Made by a program: the position numbers and the translations under genes. From the NCBI GenBank assembly GCA_963966185.1, contig CAWZYM010000269.1:105307-169306 (forward strand): 64,000 bases of DNA, written 5' to 3'. The notes beneath the pieces are model-generated. The model worked only from the letters and a program-made list of their open reading frames with translations, was not told the origin of the DNA and did no database searches. This document shows, piece by piece, positions 46,679 through 59,200 of the stretch (within the stretch, counting starts at the first letter, position 1; each line of letters begins with the position of its first letter). Source of the stretch: Rhabditoides inermis (lineage: Eukaryota > Nematoda > Chromadorea > Rhabditida > Rhabditidae).

Positions 46679-46995
46679 TCTCGTACTATTTTATTATTAG
46701 GGTGCACAAATTGTACAATCAAGCAACATTCCAATAATAGTATTTATACTTTTTCTCGAATAACTGCGGTGATGAGTGAAAGAGAAGAAAGAGGATGAGG
46801 TCAGAGAGTAGAGGGAGGAGCTGAGACCATTTATGTTTACATTCACTCTCGCTAAAGGGCGAGAGACTCGAAAGGTCGAGATGCGGGGGGTAGCTGTCTC
46901 TGCGCTCTCTTGCTCTCTTGCAGTTGACAGGGAGGTTGACAGGGGACGGATACCTATTGGACGGTTTCTCTCGCCCTTTCCGGTCTCACTCCCGC

Positions 46996-47043
<48 letters not shown>
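46996..47043. repeat. (CT)n microsatellite
   Basis: Last long CT/GA tract on the left side. None of comparable length appears between here and the end of the window. Confidence 0.9.
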
Positions 47044-47124
47044 AGCCCCGCGCGCGGCAGACTGGCAGATCCGGTGCCTGATAAGAGAGACTACAGTACC
47101 CCGGCCTACCTGGATGACGCTACC

Positions 47125-48170
47125 TGCCTGTAGGCTACCTCTATGAAAAGACGCGGGAAACGAGACGGTTTGAAAATGCAAATGGCCAGAGACTTCCAAC
47201 ACGATCTTCCACTTTTGTAGACGTCAAAATATGGCCGGTCCCTCACTCTCTGTCTGTGCCCTCTCATCCCCGTACTCTCTTACCTGTCGCTGGCTTCAGT
47301 ACCTCTATGATAGGCGCGCGAAGCTTGATGGTTTGAAAATGCAAACTGTTTGAGGCTCCCAACACGATCTTCTTGTTTTGTAGACGTCAAAATACGGACG
47401 GTTTCCTTTCCGTCTCGGTGCCCTCTTAACTCCATACTCTCTCACCTGTCGCTGGCTACAGTACTTCGATGAAAAGTCGCGCGAAGCGAGATGATTTGAA
47501 AATGCAAACTGTGAGAGGCTCCCACCACGATCTTCCACTTTTGTAGACGTCAAAATATGGCCGGTCCCTCAGTCTCTGTCTGTGCCCTCTCATTCCCGTA
47601 CTCTCTCACCTGTCGCTGGCTACAGTACCTCTATGAAAAGACGCGCGAAGCGTGATGATTTGAAAATGCAAACTGTTTGAGGCTCCAAACACGATTTTCC
47701 GCTTTTGTAGACGTCAAAATACGGCCGGCCCCTTACTCGCTCTCTGTATCCTCTCACTTCCATTTCCATACTCTCTCACCTGCACATGGCTACAGTACCC
47801 CCGGGGCGACAACACGCGCGAACTGAGACGATTTGAAAATGCAAACTGTTAGATACTCCCAACCCCCATTTCAATGTTCTTTTCTTGTAGACGTAAAAAT
47901 ACGGACTGCTCATCACCCGTACCATGCACTCGCTTTAGGGTAAACTGTCCGACCCGTACCTGTTTACAGATACACTCTCGCCTTCTTCAATGTCAGGCGA
48001 CAGTACCCTCCCGTCTCTTTCTGTTTTTGCGCGCCAAAGATACGTAATTCTAAAATGTAAACTGTCCGAGTCCGAGACTCCCACCTCGTTTTTCTAATTT
48101 TGAAACAAAAATACGGTCTGTCCATCATCTGCTCCATGTATAGATTGAAAATAAACACTCCGACCTGTAC
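47125..48170. repeat. ~163-bp satellite array
   Basis: At least six units share TTTGTAGACGTCAAAATACGG-like boxes (starting near 47214, 47377, 47539, 47704, 47884; period 162-165, then 180), GATTTGAAAATGCAAACTGT, and CACCTGTCGCTGGCTACAG. Units decay to the right; a remnant box occurs at about 48648. The inverted-repeat arm boundary visible in this window falls inside the array. Confidence 0.85.
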
Positions 48171-48173
48171 CTT

Positions 48174-48380
48174 TTACTCGTATACTCTCGTCTTTGCTTC
48201 TTCTTTCCCCCGCAGCGTGCGGTCGGGTGCATTTTTCTCTTCCGCTGCCGAATGATCGGGCGCATTGACAAGAATCCTTTCCAAGATAACTATTGAGCCG
48301 GTGGGAAGAAGCTCATGTGTAAGCAGTCCGAGCGCTGTGTATGTGTACAGCATAAGAATTTCCGAAATTTTACACGTCAA
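48174..48380 (-). repeat. repeat shared with methyltransferase A intron
   Basis: This segment (with GACAAGAATCCTT and CTCATGTGTAAGCAG) is a diverged copy of 30460-30620, with the CGGTCGGGTGCATTT block also present near 40860 and, in the right arm, at about 63570. A dispersed family of unknown type. Confidence 0.5.
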
Positions 48381-48983
48381 TAACGGTATTCTAATTTCTA
48401 ATTTCTAATAGTTTATGGGATAACGTTATCGGTCGGTCGTCTTTGGTGCTACCCTCGTCACCCCCACTGTTTTCCCAGGCGATAGCCTAAAAGATGTTGA
48501 CTCACTGTATCTGTTTGCTTCCTCCTATCCTTTCGTTGTGATTGTGATGTCATATTCTGCTATCATGATTTTATGAGACTCTCGCTACGATCTTTTAAAA
48601 TTGGGGCGGTTTCTCACACCTGCTTGTCGCATGCCGCAGTCCAGCGAATCTTTGTAGACGACAAAATACGGACGGTTTTTTTTTCTTTCACAGACATTCT
48701 CTCAGGCTTTCACTTATTTTAACTCATCACTGTATAATCTCACTGATGTGTACTTTTTGTTGAATTGCGACTTTCAGTAGCTCTTATGAATCCGGAAATA
48801 CGAATCGATTTCTTTTCTCTTTCTAAAAATAGCACAGGACACGCGCGATTACGGGATTAACCTCAGTTAAAATAATTCTCGTTCTCGAAACTGTTGAGCC
48901 ATTAATAGTGGATCAAGAACGGAAAAATGTAGACGGAAACAAAGTATTGATTTTCATTTCCCATGAACACACCTCCATACATG

Positions 48984-49300
48984 CTATTTACAGTATGAAT
49001 GAGACTTGAAAACGAAAAGAGCAATGTCACTGTAGGATGTGTGAATAATGAAGCAAAAATAAAAATACATGAGAATAGAGAAGTGCCGTCCAGTGTCCGA
49101 GCAGACTGCTTGTTCGAAATGCAGATTACAATAAAATCGTAAAATTTGCACAGGCGCTGAGTTCTCAATTCTGAATTTTTCCGCGCTTGCGTCCAAAGGA
49201 TATATTTCGGACAATAGATTCTATCTGATCTTCAGGATGAAGTCGCTTTCGTTCTCTTCAATGAATACAAGTTCTGTTTGCGCAGAAAAACTGGTGAAAC
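48984..49300 (-). pseudogene. zinc-finger-like exon (left arm)
   Basis: Encodes SEIYPLDASAEKFRIEN and then CNLHFEQAVCSD. A C-x-x-H-F near the end of such a segment is typical of THAP / lin-15B-like zinc-finger modules in nematode transposons. The first Cys pair may be in the preceding frame (CANRTSK in the right arm copy). The right-arm partner is 62520-62836. Confidence 0.4.
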
Positions 49301-49658
49301 GCTAACACATTTTTCACGTTTATACCGTTTAAAAGATGGCGTTGTTGGCGAGAACAAGAGCCACCCTAACCTGAAGATCAGGCAAGATTATAATATTCGC
49401 CCTCTAAATCTACAACTGTTTATAAGAGGCTGAACGCTGAGTTACGCTCATTCAATCACTCAAAAAAGTACGCATGTATGCATGCAATGTTCAAGTTATT
49501 GGGGGGTTATTGCTACTTGATGTCACGAACTGACGTCACATTCGATAATGTCGACAAGGTAAAATATGCATGTTAACTGAAAATTGAAGTTCTTTTTTTC
49601 CTTTCTTTTTTTGACTTGAGTTTGTAAATACGCGCTATGATATGTTGAACCGAACCAT

Positions 49659-49919
49659 CTACGGATTCTTTTTTTTTTGAGACGGTTTCATGCACAATCG
49701 GTGACATCTGTCATTCTCATCATACAAAATAATACTGGCGCCAGAGCATAAGTTTTCGATCCACCTCGCTTGCAGTTCGCAACATGGTGTTATAACCGTT
49801 TGCCCATCTTGTTTCTCTTTTGCCGAAAGATGATTTCCCCTCTTCCATCTGCCACACAGCGCGCAACTCTTGCGATAATAGAACTCCATAACTGTTAGTG
49901 TTTGAAAGGAAGTGTACAC
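49659..49919 (-). pseudogene. zinc-finger-like exon with CxxC (left arm)
   Basis: Encodes SCALCGRWKRGNHLS, then TPCCELQARWIENLCSGA and CHRLCMKPS: paired Cys/His spacing resembling lin-15B/THAP-type modules. The right-arm partner 61895-62146 keeps the frame with a few substitutions. Diverged fragments lie in methyltransferase B introns (36206, 38470). Confidence 0.45.
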
Positions 49920-50018
49920 ACTGAGAATCGAATAAAATAGTCGAATTCTGAAATAGATTCATGGTTTAACTAAGATTGTCTTATATTATTGTGAGTTATA
50001 ATGACGTTTTGTTTTGAT

Positions 50019-50363
50019 TTATATAAAAAAAATTGATAAAACTAACGAAAACGTGTTCAAACAAATTCTTGAGGATTGAACAGAACAGAAAAACGTTGTG
50101 AACATGCGAGAAATACAAGGAAGTTGTGCTTTCAACGGTGTATCATCACCAACACTCTTGACTGCACAATTATGGCACAAATATTCATATTCTGGTATAG
50201 TCAACTTCGCTTTCAAATGCAAAGTGAACATTACCTTTAAAAATAATTGGAAGCCAAAATAGCAAAAAAAAAATTCACAGTCATGTGTGTTGGTTAGGCA
50301 GACTTGTTGTGACAAGTTCACGCAAATTTCTAATCTGAACTTACCAGAAAGATATTGCATCAA
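50019..50363 (-). pseudogene. conserved open frame (left arm)
   Basis: Encodes KAKLTIPEYEYLCHNCAVKS and an LPCISRMF stretch, with CxxC. The partner 61449-61808 is open but differs by several residues and indels. It may be part of the same zinc-finger gene as the exons to its left. Confidence 0.4.
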
Positions 50364-50471
50364 TCAAATAATTGTCAATGTGTGGTACAAATCTGTGTCA
50401 AGTGTGCGAGTGTTTTTTGAAAACTTTATACACCATAATCGTGAAACTTTAATTTCCGCGAATCGAGTGTT

Positions 50472-50863
50472 ATGGCGGGAGAAGAAATGGCCGGCGCTGT
50501 TAAAATGAGTCATGTGGAAAAAGTACTGCTAGTCAATCGCAAGTGAGTAGTGAGTGTGAGATCAGTGAAGGGGCGAACGACAATCAGGGTTCTGAGGGCG
50601 ACATGTTGGAAATCTGCTTACACTGGCCTCATGATTGGCCTCATGAATCGGTCATTGACTGCGATTCCGATGGGCTTACAAAGGTAACCGTCTCACACTT
50701 TTGGTCATAATCAACAGATGTCTAAATTGTGAATCGATGTTTGGAAACGCACTTTGGGAATAAGTATTGTCTCAATTGTTTAGATCAGTTTAACATGATC
50801 TATTTTTTTGAAACATTTTCGCATCGCAGATCAGCAATGACAAGATATTAATGATATGATGGC
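50472..50863 (+). CDS. candidate two-exon gene end (left arm)
   Basis: An open stretch 50504-50683 encodes an acidic Ser-rich segment (SECEISEGANDNQGSEGD, HWPHDWPHESV) ending at a good donor (AAG/GTAACC). An acceptor at about 50829 joins in phase to ISNDKILMI and a stop. An ATG at 50472 is in another frame, so the start is unresolved. The mirror copy in the right arm has one visible residue change. Divergent from the zinc-finger-like exons. Confidence 0.3.
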
Positions 50864-51245
50864 ACATAAAATGATGAAATAAGGTGAGTTCCATCTGTGC
50901 CACTCTCCATTACCTGCTCGACAAATCGGCGACGTTGGATGAACGGCTAGAAGTAGCTTCGATAAGCTTTATATATCAACAACCTTCTCACGACTTCAAA
51001 CTGCAGCATCATTTTCAGAATCAGAACTCAAGTCAGATTTTAAATTAATGCCAGTGAATTAGTTTGTATGTCGATACGAAACGAGAAGCAACAAGCATAC
51101 TAGCATACTGTGTTATGTGGTGTTATTGATTAATTGACAAAATTGGAGAGTGGATAACTAACTGGCAAAGTTATTTAGTCATATTCATATAGGCAGGATA
51201 ATCGCAGTAAAATTTGACTTGTGAAATACAATTATGTTGAAAAGT

Positions 51246-51522
51246 GATGTTCAGCCGATATACCGCGAGTGAAACAGTTTATTCCGACGTTTCGCCTTTA
51301 TGGCATCATCAGGGAAAGCATTACCTACAAAATACAATGTAACAATGTGATAAAATCTGACAACAATATTAAGCTCAAAAAAGCAACAATACAATACGCA
51401 ATAGAAAAAAAAGAATGCGGCAAAAACAATGTGGGTGGATGATGACTACATAATTGGACAGGATTGTACAGTACCTGATGGCTTCGACAATAGACCGTTG
51501 CTTGGGGTGCGGATGAGTGAAC
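51246..51522 (-). mobile_element. deleted Penelope fragment (left arm)
   Basis: The reverse complement joins the endonuclease tail (HPHPKQQSIVEA-coding sequence) directly to the 3' terminal repeat, missing about 180 bp relative to 45520-45980. It includes a hammerhead-like core. Confidence 0.75.
51289..51312 (-). ncRNA. hammerhead-like core (left arm)
   Basis: CTGATGA, stem TGCC/GGC, GAAAC on the minus strand; same as 45922-45945. Confidence 0.55.
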
Positions 51523-52831
51523 ATAAAATTAAACGACTTATTTTATTTCGGAATTATGACAATTTGCACACAATATACACGGACCCTACTAGTGAAAATA
51601 TGTGTTCGTGGTAGAAATAGTGACAAAACGATTGCGCGGCAAACGTCACATCTACTGCAGCTTGGAAGGCAGACTGTGACAATCTATCATTAATATGCTA
51701 CAATGAAGTTTGCATACTTAGACATTGAACAAGAGAGATTCCATGAAACTGCTTTCTTCCGAAATTCATTTGCTCGGGAACAGACATCAATTATGTAAAC
51801 TTGTGACAGCCGATAAAGTAACACATCCAAGATCCGAGATTTTTTGAAGAAAGAAAATTTCATAATTGTGCATTGTGATGTCAGGTGATAGATGATAGAG
51901 AGTGAAATATAGACAAACATTCACACACTAGTTTATTCGAAACACGTTCTCATGCCGGCCGTTAGCTTATGTAGCAAGGAAAACGCAGAACCATTGAAGT
52001 TAGTTCATTGGACATTGGAGAGTACCACGGAATCGCCGGCTTGACAGCGGTTCTCTAGAGTTCTCTGATGTGTCTGCTCAGCAGAGCCTTACGAGCGACA
52101 CACGTTCTACGTGAATATTCAGTCGTTCAGATTTCCTAATCGACGTTCTGAATACGTCGTCATAAACACCTAGTCATAAGCTATATTATATATCTCTGTT
52201 GACACTTTAATCACAACTTCTTTTTATATTGACTGTTAGCTGTCTATCTGTTGTTGACGATACTGTAAATGACACTTGTAATAGACCAACGCTGATCAAT
52301 TTGAGATTCATTTTAACTGCACAGCTATCGAACTGTGGACACTCGCGCTAGCATTTGTTGTCGTGTAGTGAGAACTCAGAGAATTTGTTTTATTATATTT
52401 TTTACTAATTCAGTTTCGAACGATTGTCGTTTTGAAATAGAGATCACTTCACGGACTACATATGCATGTGCTGTTTTTGTTAATTATATTTTTGATTATT
52501 TGATATCACATGTGTTCTCCGATTTTAGTTCTCGTTTCAACTTTTGCGATACGGTTTTCGTTAAAGAAGAACTCCGGGAAAAATATGAATGCCGGTCAAT
52601 AGGGGCGAAATGATACTTCGGAACACGATTCTGTCATCAAAAATTCTGAGAGGCTTCAAAAAGTTACGTTTTTGAATTATTGATTACGATTCCTTTGTCC
52701 AAATAGCCTAACTGGACGAGGGCGGAGCCACAATCTGCTGCCCGCCGCTGCCCTACTGCGGTTTCCCGCCAAAATCTGGTTCCGGGCGCGCTAATGTTTT
52801 GGGCAGGTGATGGTTTCCCCGGAGTTCTTCG

Positions 52832-53218
52832 TTAAAGAAGGACTCCTTGGAATGTGCCAGCCGGCGCAAAATGCTCGCCCCAGTGCCAGTCTGCCGCATG
52901 TCTTCGTGTTGAGACCAAGTTCACTATTTTCTGCCGTGTCTCTGTCACTGGGTCAGCCCTCGTTTTGCGCGGGAAATCAACAGCAGTGAGGGGAGAGTGT
53001 ACGTGACTCGCGCAGATTCTTTCATCTTGTGCCAGCCAAACACAGAATCGATCACCAAAAAGGCGCGAACTCGTCTCGTGGAGGAAAACTCGTGTCTCTG
53101 TGATTGCGCCTGCCCAGCTGACTGGGGGCGGTCTTGCGGCACTGGCAAAATGCCAAAATCTTGCGCCCAAAGTGGCGGTCAATAGTATTCGTACTGCCGA
53201 AAAAAAATCGTTATGCAA
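52832..53218 (-). other. GC-rich conserved open frame (left arm)
   Basis: A 128-codon frame in a GC-rich island (52700-53190) that stands out from the AT-rich arm. The partner at 58585-58971 differs by one residue. Flanking copies of GGAGTTCTTC..TTAAAGAA in both orientations (52545-52582 and 52818-52845) make a foldback. No domain recognised; it may be non-coding. Confidence 0.3.
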
Positions 53219-54792
53219 ATTTTGATGAGTAAAAAAATTCTTTCTTTTGTAGATATGTTAAAATCACGATACCCTATAAATTATTACCTCTAATGTTGTT
53301 TTCCGTGGAGGCCTTCTTTAAAATTAATGATCTTGACAAGTGCCTCTAGTTGTCAGAAAAGTTGTCCTCATTCTTTTTTCTTGACCACAAGAATCATAAT
53401 GAACTAGTGCTACTCGCTATAGACTAGCGGGACGTCTATACAAAATCTACCACGGCTCTTGAGCATCTTTTTCTTTCTCACCGACTTATCAGTAAGGTAC
53501 ATTTTGGTATCAGTAAGCAAGTGTGTTTGCGTGAAAAAGTTTCAAAAAATTCGAGACAACTCGACGAACTACAAATCTCTTAAAAAATGTTTCGAAATTA
53601 TAAACACGGCGACCTAGTATACTCATTACGTTATACTGTGCAGAGCTGCGCGTCTTCCTCAATCTCGATTTCATTTTTCGACGCTACTTTACATACCATG
53701 GTATAACCTTTCCACTCCTGCGGTGGTGAGAAGGCATATGGGTACACACGTGGTCACTCGCGTGCAATCCGTTTCTTACGCCCTTCTCACGCCCTTTCTT
53801 ACGCCCAATCCGTTTCTTACGCATCATTTATCTACCCAAAAATTACGATACCATGTAAAATATTTTATTTGTATTTCAGTACATTCATTGATCCGTATGC
53901 CTTTGTTTGATCATTAATTAAAAACAATACAAAATATTACAATCTGGATTATTGTCACCGGTTTGACGACTGTCACAAGATTTATGGGCGGTCTTATAAA
54001 AAAGCGCTTCAAGAACTTCACTTATCATTCGTCAACATATACGTAAACCCGTAAACATCTCATGCGATGTATCTTATGCTCAACTCTTGATTTGAGAAAG
54101 CTGAATTGAACCTATCGATTATCATTATGGTAATAATGATGCATGATAACAGTAGTGTCTATTCTCTCGACATAATGGTAATCATCTTGATAGCAGGGGT
54201 GAAGTTTGAGTATGATGAAAATGATTGTTATTAATCGTCATACACGAAGGAACCTTCATTTATGTTTATTATTATTAGGAAGTTATGTGCACTCAAAATC
54301 GGTGTCGATTCAAGTTTAAATAAATTACAAACTTCAATTTGAGTGCAACATCCATTTCTCGGTGCTGTTCGAAACAGCACGTCGAAGCATTCATTATTGA
54401 TCCTGAAAAAATTAGATACTACATTCATTGCCAGAATATTTAAACCTAGTTGATATGCGTCCTACTTGATTCGTGGCATTCATTTCTTTAACTAAAACGC
54501 TGCACATAGTACTTAGGGTGTGAGCAATATTCATGCTCGCGAGATGTTGCCGTCTCTGACTCAATCACTTTTTCACACACCGTCTGCGAAACATGAACGC
54601 ATTTTTGACGTATATTCACATGTGTTTCTCAAGTTGGTCACACTTTGCAAATGCATCTTGCCGATAAACAGTTCCGTGAAACATGACCTGTACATATACG
54701 TACATGCTCGAAGTCTGTGAGTTGTGCCGGCATGAGTCATATAACGAAGAAAGTGCATGATTTAGCGGACACTGTCAGGTCGTACGAATAGC

Positions 54793-55240
54793 ATGAGCAT
54801 CAATAAATGTGCACAGATGAGGATCAATGCACTGAAACAACACAAACACACTTGTGTTCGAGTCATCAATCTCATTGTTTTTTCATCAATCTCATCGATT
54901 CATCAATCTCATTCTCGGATTTCGCAACATGATGGTGACGTATGGATTGACCGGGAGCAAGTATGCAAATGGACGCGAGAAGTTCAAGAACGTTCGACGG
55001 TAGAGGCAACGTGGTTCATAGAATGGATCAAGGCCGCATACCGTATGGAAGAAGAAAAAAAGATTCTCAAAAGTTGCTAACCATCGGATGAGGCTTTTCT
55101 ATAGGGAGCATTACCCTCCAAGGACCCATCGGGGGGCAAAATACTAAACCTTGGTACATTCCGCGCCAAGTTTGTATTTTGTGTTTTGTGTTATGTCTGC
55201 ACCTATGGCTATGGATAAACCATTATTATTATCACAGGCG
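54793..55240 (+). mobile_element. LINE-like 3' end (left arm)
   Basis: A 95-codon frame ends in WFIEWIKAAYRMEEEKKILKSC. A stretch ending GGCTATGGATAAACC and a TTATTATTATC tail follows, the usual look of a non-LTR element 3' end. The encoded peptide is identical in the other arm (56723-57010). Confidence 0.4.
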
Positions 55241-55503
55241 TTAATCATGAAGCGAACAATCAGCAGCGTCAAGTCAAGTTTGTTCATAAAGACAATATGA
55301 AAAATAAAGACGACTGGGAATATACATACATTCTACGATGGCATGAGATAACTTGTCGTGAGTCGTGGAAGTTGTTCGTCAATCGCGCTCAAAGAACATT
55401 GTAACCGTGGATATGAATTGTGTTTTGTCTCATTATCATAGCGCCAATATGCCCACGCGGAATTGTGAAATGGGCAGTTTTAAATACGTGACGGTACCCC
55501 AGC

Positions 55504-56299
55504 ACAAAAGTCGATAAATAAATGCAGTATTATAATATTATTCTGGGAGATACAGTAACAGTAGTTTGCCAGATTACGGTAGAAAATCGATCTACCCTCG
55601 AGTCGCATTCAATCTACCTTCTAGTCGTGAGGAGACCCAAGCGCGCGCTTTCAAACGATTATATTGATCAAAGAAGCCGGCATGCGAATCATCAATCAAA
55701 GAGGCCGCAAGACACTCGACCCGCACTGTCTGGCCTCTCTGGCTCGAAACTGAGTTTCGCCAACTGACCCCGGCTGGCAATAACAGAAACTATCCACCAG
55801 GCGGCGACTATAGTACATTTAATATTAGTATTCATACGATTCATACCTAGGATTTGTTAACAGAATTTCAGAAATTTCTCTAAAAGCGCACAGGTTCGCA
55901 CATCAATTTTAATTACACTAAAGTCGATAGTGCTCAATTGGGAACCTGTGTTTTCTGTTTTATAATTTTGTATTTATTGTATCACTTTTCTAGAAACAGT
56001 TTTATGCTCTCTTCTGTCTACTCTCACGTCTCCGCATCGAGCTCATCATTTTTCTAGAAACAGTTATATAATTTCTTCTGTCTACTCTCACGTTTCCGCA
56101 TCAAGCTCATCAGTTTTCTAGAAACAGTTATATAATTTCTTATTTCTACTCTAACGTCTCCGCATCGAGCTCATCATATTTCTAGAAACAGTTATATAAT
56201 TTCTTCTGTCCACTCTCACGTTTCCTCATCAAGCTCATCACTTTTCTAGAAACAGGTATATAATTTCTTCTTTTTTTCTTATATAATTTCTTCTGTTCT
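55504..56299. other. spacer of the giant inverted repeat
   Basis: 796 bp of unique sequence between the arms. The left half has no feature I can name apart from a short GC-rich open stretch at 55600-55770. The right half is a minisatellite. Confidence 0.85.
55985..56290. repeat. 64-bp minisatellite in the spacer
   Basis: About 4.7 units with exact 64-bp spacing of TTTCTAGAAACAG (TAG at 55991, 56055, 56119, 56183, 56247). Units alternate CATCGAGCTCATCA and CATCAAGCTCATCA, a higher-order pattern. Related degenerate units occur near 41050-41232. Confidence 0.95.
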
Positions 56300-59200
56300 G
56301 CTGGGGTACCGTCACGTATTTAAAACTGCCCATTTCACAGTTCCGCGTGGGCATATTGGCGCTATGATAATGAGACAAAACACAATTCATATCCACGGTT
56401 ACAATGTTCTTTGAGCGCGATTGACGAACAACTTCCACGACTCACGACAAGTTATCTCATGCCATCGTAGAATGTATGTATATTCCCAGTCGTCTTTATT
56501 TTTCATATTGTCTTTATGAACAAACTTGACTTGACGCTGCTGATTGTTCGCTTCATGATTAACGCCTGTGATAATAATAATGGTTTATCCATAGCCATAG
56601 GTGCAGACATAACACAAAACACAAAATACAAACTTGGCGCGGAATGTACCAAGGTTTAGTATTTTGCCCCCCGATGGGTCCTTGGAGGGTAATGCTCCCT
56701 ATAGAAAAGCCTCATCCGATGGTTAGCAACTTTTGAGAATCTTTTTTTCTTCTTCCATACGGTATGCGGCCTTGATCCATTCTATGAACCACGTTGCCTC
56801 TACCGTCGAACGTTCTTGAACTTCTCGCGTCCATTTGCATACTTGCTCCCGGTCAATCCATACGTCACCATCATGTTGCGAAATCCGAGAATGAGATTGA
56901 TGAATCGATGAGATTGATGAAAAAACAATGAGATTGATGACTCGAACACAAGTGTGTTTGTGTTGTTTCAGTGCATTGATCCTCATCTGTGCACATTTAT
57001 TGATGCTCATGCTATTCGTACGACCTGACAGTGTCCGCTAAATCATGCACTTTCTTCGTTATATGACTCATGCCGGCACAACTCACAGACTTCGAGCATG
57101 TACGTATATGTACAGGTCATGTTTCACGGAACTGTTTATCGGCAAGATGCATTTGCAAAGTGTGACCAACTTGAGAAACACATGTGAATATACGTCAAAA
57201 ATGCGTTCATGTTTCGCAGACGGTGTGTGAAAAAGTGATTGAGTCAGAGACGGCAACATCTCGCGAGCATGAATATTGCTCACACCCTAAGTACTATGTG
57301 CAGCGTTTTAGTTAAAGAAATGAATGCCACGAATCAAGTAGGACGCATATCAACTAGGTTTAAATATTCTGGCAATGAATGTAGTATCTAATTTTTTCAG
57401 GATCAATAATGAATGCTTCGACGTGCTGTTTCGAACAGCACCGAGAAATGGATGTTGCACTCAAATTGAAGTTTGTAATTTATTTAAACTTGAATCGACA
57501 CCGATTTTGAGTGCACATAACTTCCTAATAATAATAAACATAAATGAAGGTTCCTTCGTGTATGACGATTAATAACAATCATTTTCATCATACTCAAACT
57601 TCACCCCTGCTATCAAGATGATTACCATTATGTCGAGAGAATAGACACTACTGTTATCATGCATCATTATTACCATAATGATAATCGATAGGTTCAATTC
57701 AGCTTTCTCAAATCAAGAGTTGAGCATAAGATACATCGCATGAGATGTTTACGGGTTTACGTATATGTTGACGAATGATAAGTGAAGTTCTTGAAGCGCT
57801 TTTTTATAAGACCGCCCATAAATCTTGTGACAGTCGTCAAACCGGTGACAATAATCCAGATTGTAATATTTTGTATTGTTTTTAATTAATGATCAAACAA
57901 AGGCATACGGATCAATGAATGTACTGAAATACAAATAAAATATTTTACATGGTATCGTAATTTTTGGGTAGATAAATGATGCGTAAGAAACGGATTGGGC
58001 GTAAGAAAGGGCGTGAGAAGGGCGTAAGAAACGGATTGCACGCGAGTGACCACGTGTGTACCCATATGCCTTCTCACCACCGCAGGAGTGGAAAGGTTAT
58101 ACCATGGTATGTAAAGTAGCGTCGAAAAATGAAATCGAGATTGAGGAAGACGCGCAGCTCTGCACAGTATAACGTAATGAGTATACTAGGTCGCCGTGTT
58201 TATAATTTCGAAACATTTTTTAAGAGATTTGTAGTTCGTCGAGTTGTCTCGAATTTTTTGAAACTTTTTCACGCAAACACACTTGCTTACTGATACCAAA
58301 ATGTACCTTACTGATAAGTCGGTGAGAAAGAAAAAGATGCTCAAGAGCCGTGGTAGATTTTGTATAGACGTCCCGCTAGTCTATAGCGAGTAGCACTAGT
58401 TCATTATGATTCTTGTGGTCAAGAAAAAAGAATGAGGACAACTTTTCTGACAACTAGAGGCACTTGTCAAGATCATTAATTTTAAAGAAGGCCTCCACGG
58501 AAAACAACATTAGAGGTAATAATTTATAGGGTATCGTGATTTTAACATATCTACAAAAGAAAGAATTTTTTTACTCATCAAAATTTGCATAACGAATTTT
58601 TTTCGGCAGTACGAATACTATTGACCGCCACTTTGGGCGCAAGATTTTGGCATTTTGCCAGTGCCGCAAGACCGCCCCCAGTCAGCTGGGCAGGCGCAAT
58701 CACAGAGACACGAGTTTTCCTCCACGAGACGAGTTCGCGCCTTTTTGGTGATCGATTCTGTGTTTGGCTGGCACAAGATGAAAGAATCTGCGCGAGTCAC
58801 GTACACTCTCCCCTCACTGCTGTTGATTTCCCGCGCAAAACGAGGGCTGACCCAGTGACAGAGACACGGCAGAAAATAGTGAACTTGGTCTCAACACGAA
58901 GACATGCGGCAGACTGGCACTGGGGCGAGCATTTTGCGCCGGCTGGCACATTCCAAGGAGTCCTTCTTTAACGAAGAACTCCGGGGAAACCATCACCTGC
59001 CCAAAACATTAGCGCGCCCGGAACCAGATTTTGGCGGGAAACCGCAGTAGGGCAGCGGCGGGCAGCAGATTGTGGCTCCGCCCTCGTCCAGTTAGGCTAT
59101 TTGGACAAAGGAATCGTAATCAATAATTCAAAAACGTAACTTTTTGAAGCCTCTCAGAATTTTTGATGACAGAATCGTGTTCCGAAGTATCATTTCGCCC

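Larger units (their letters stand above)
47805..55503. repeat. left arm of giant inverted repeat
   Basis: At least 7.7 kb, matching the reverse complement of 56300-63997. Paired positions sum to about 111803 along the whole length, so there are no large indels. Similarity cannot be followed left of 47805 because its partner lies beyond the window. Contents outward to inward: satellite, zinc-finger-like fragments, candidate exons, Penelope fragment, GC-rich conserved block, LINE-like tail. Confidence 0.95.
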
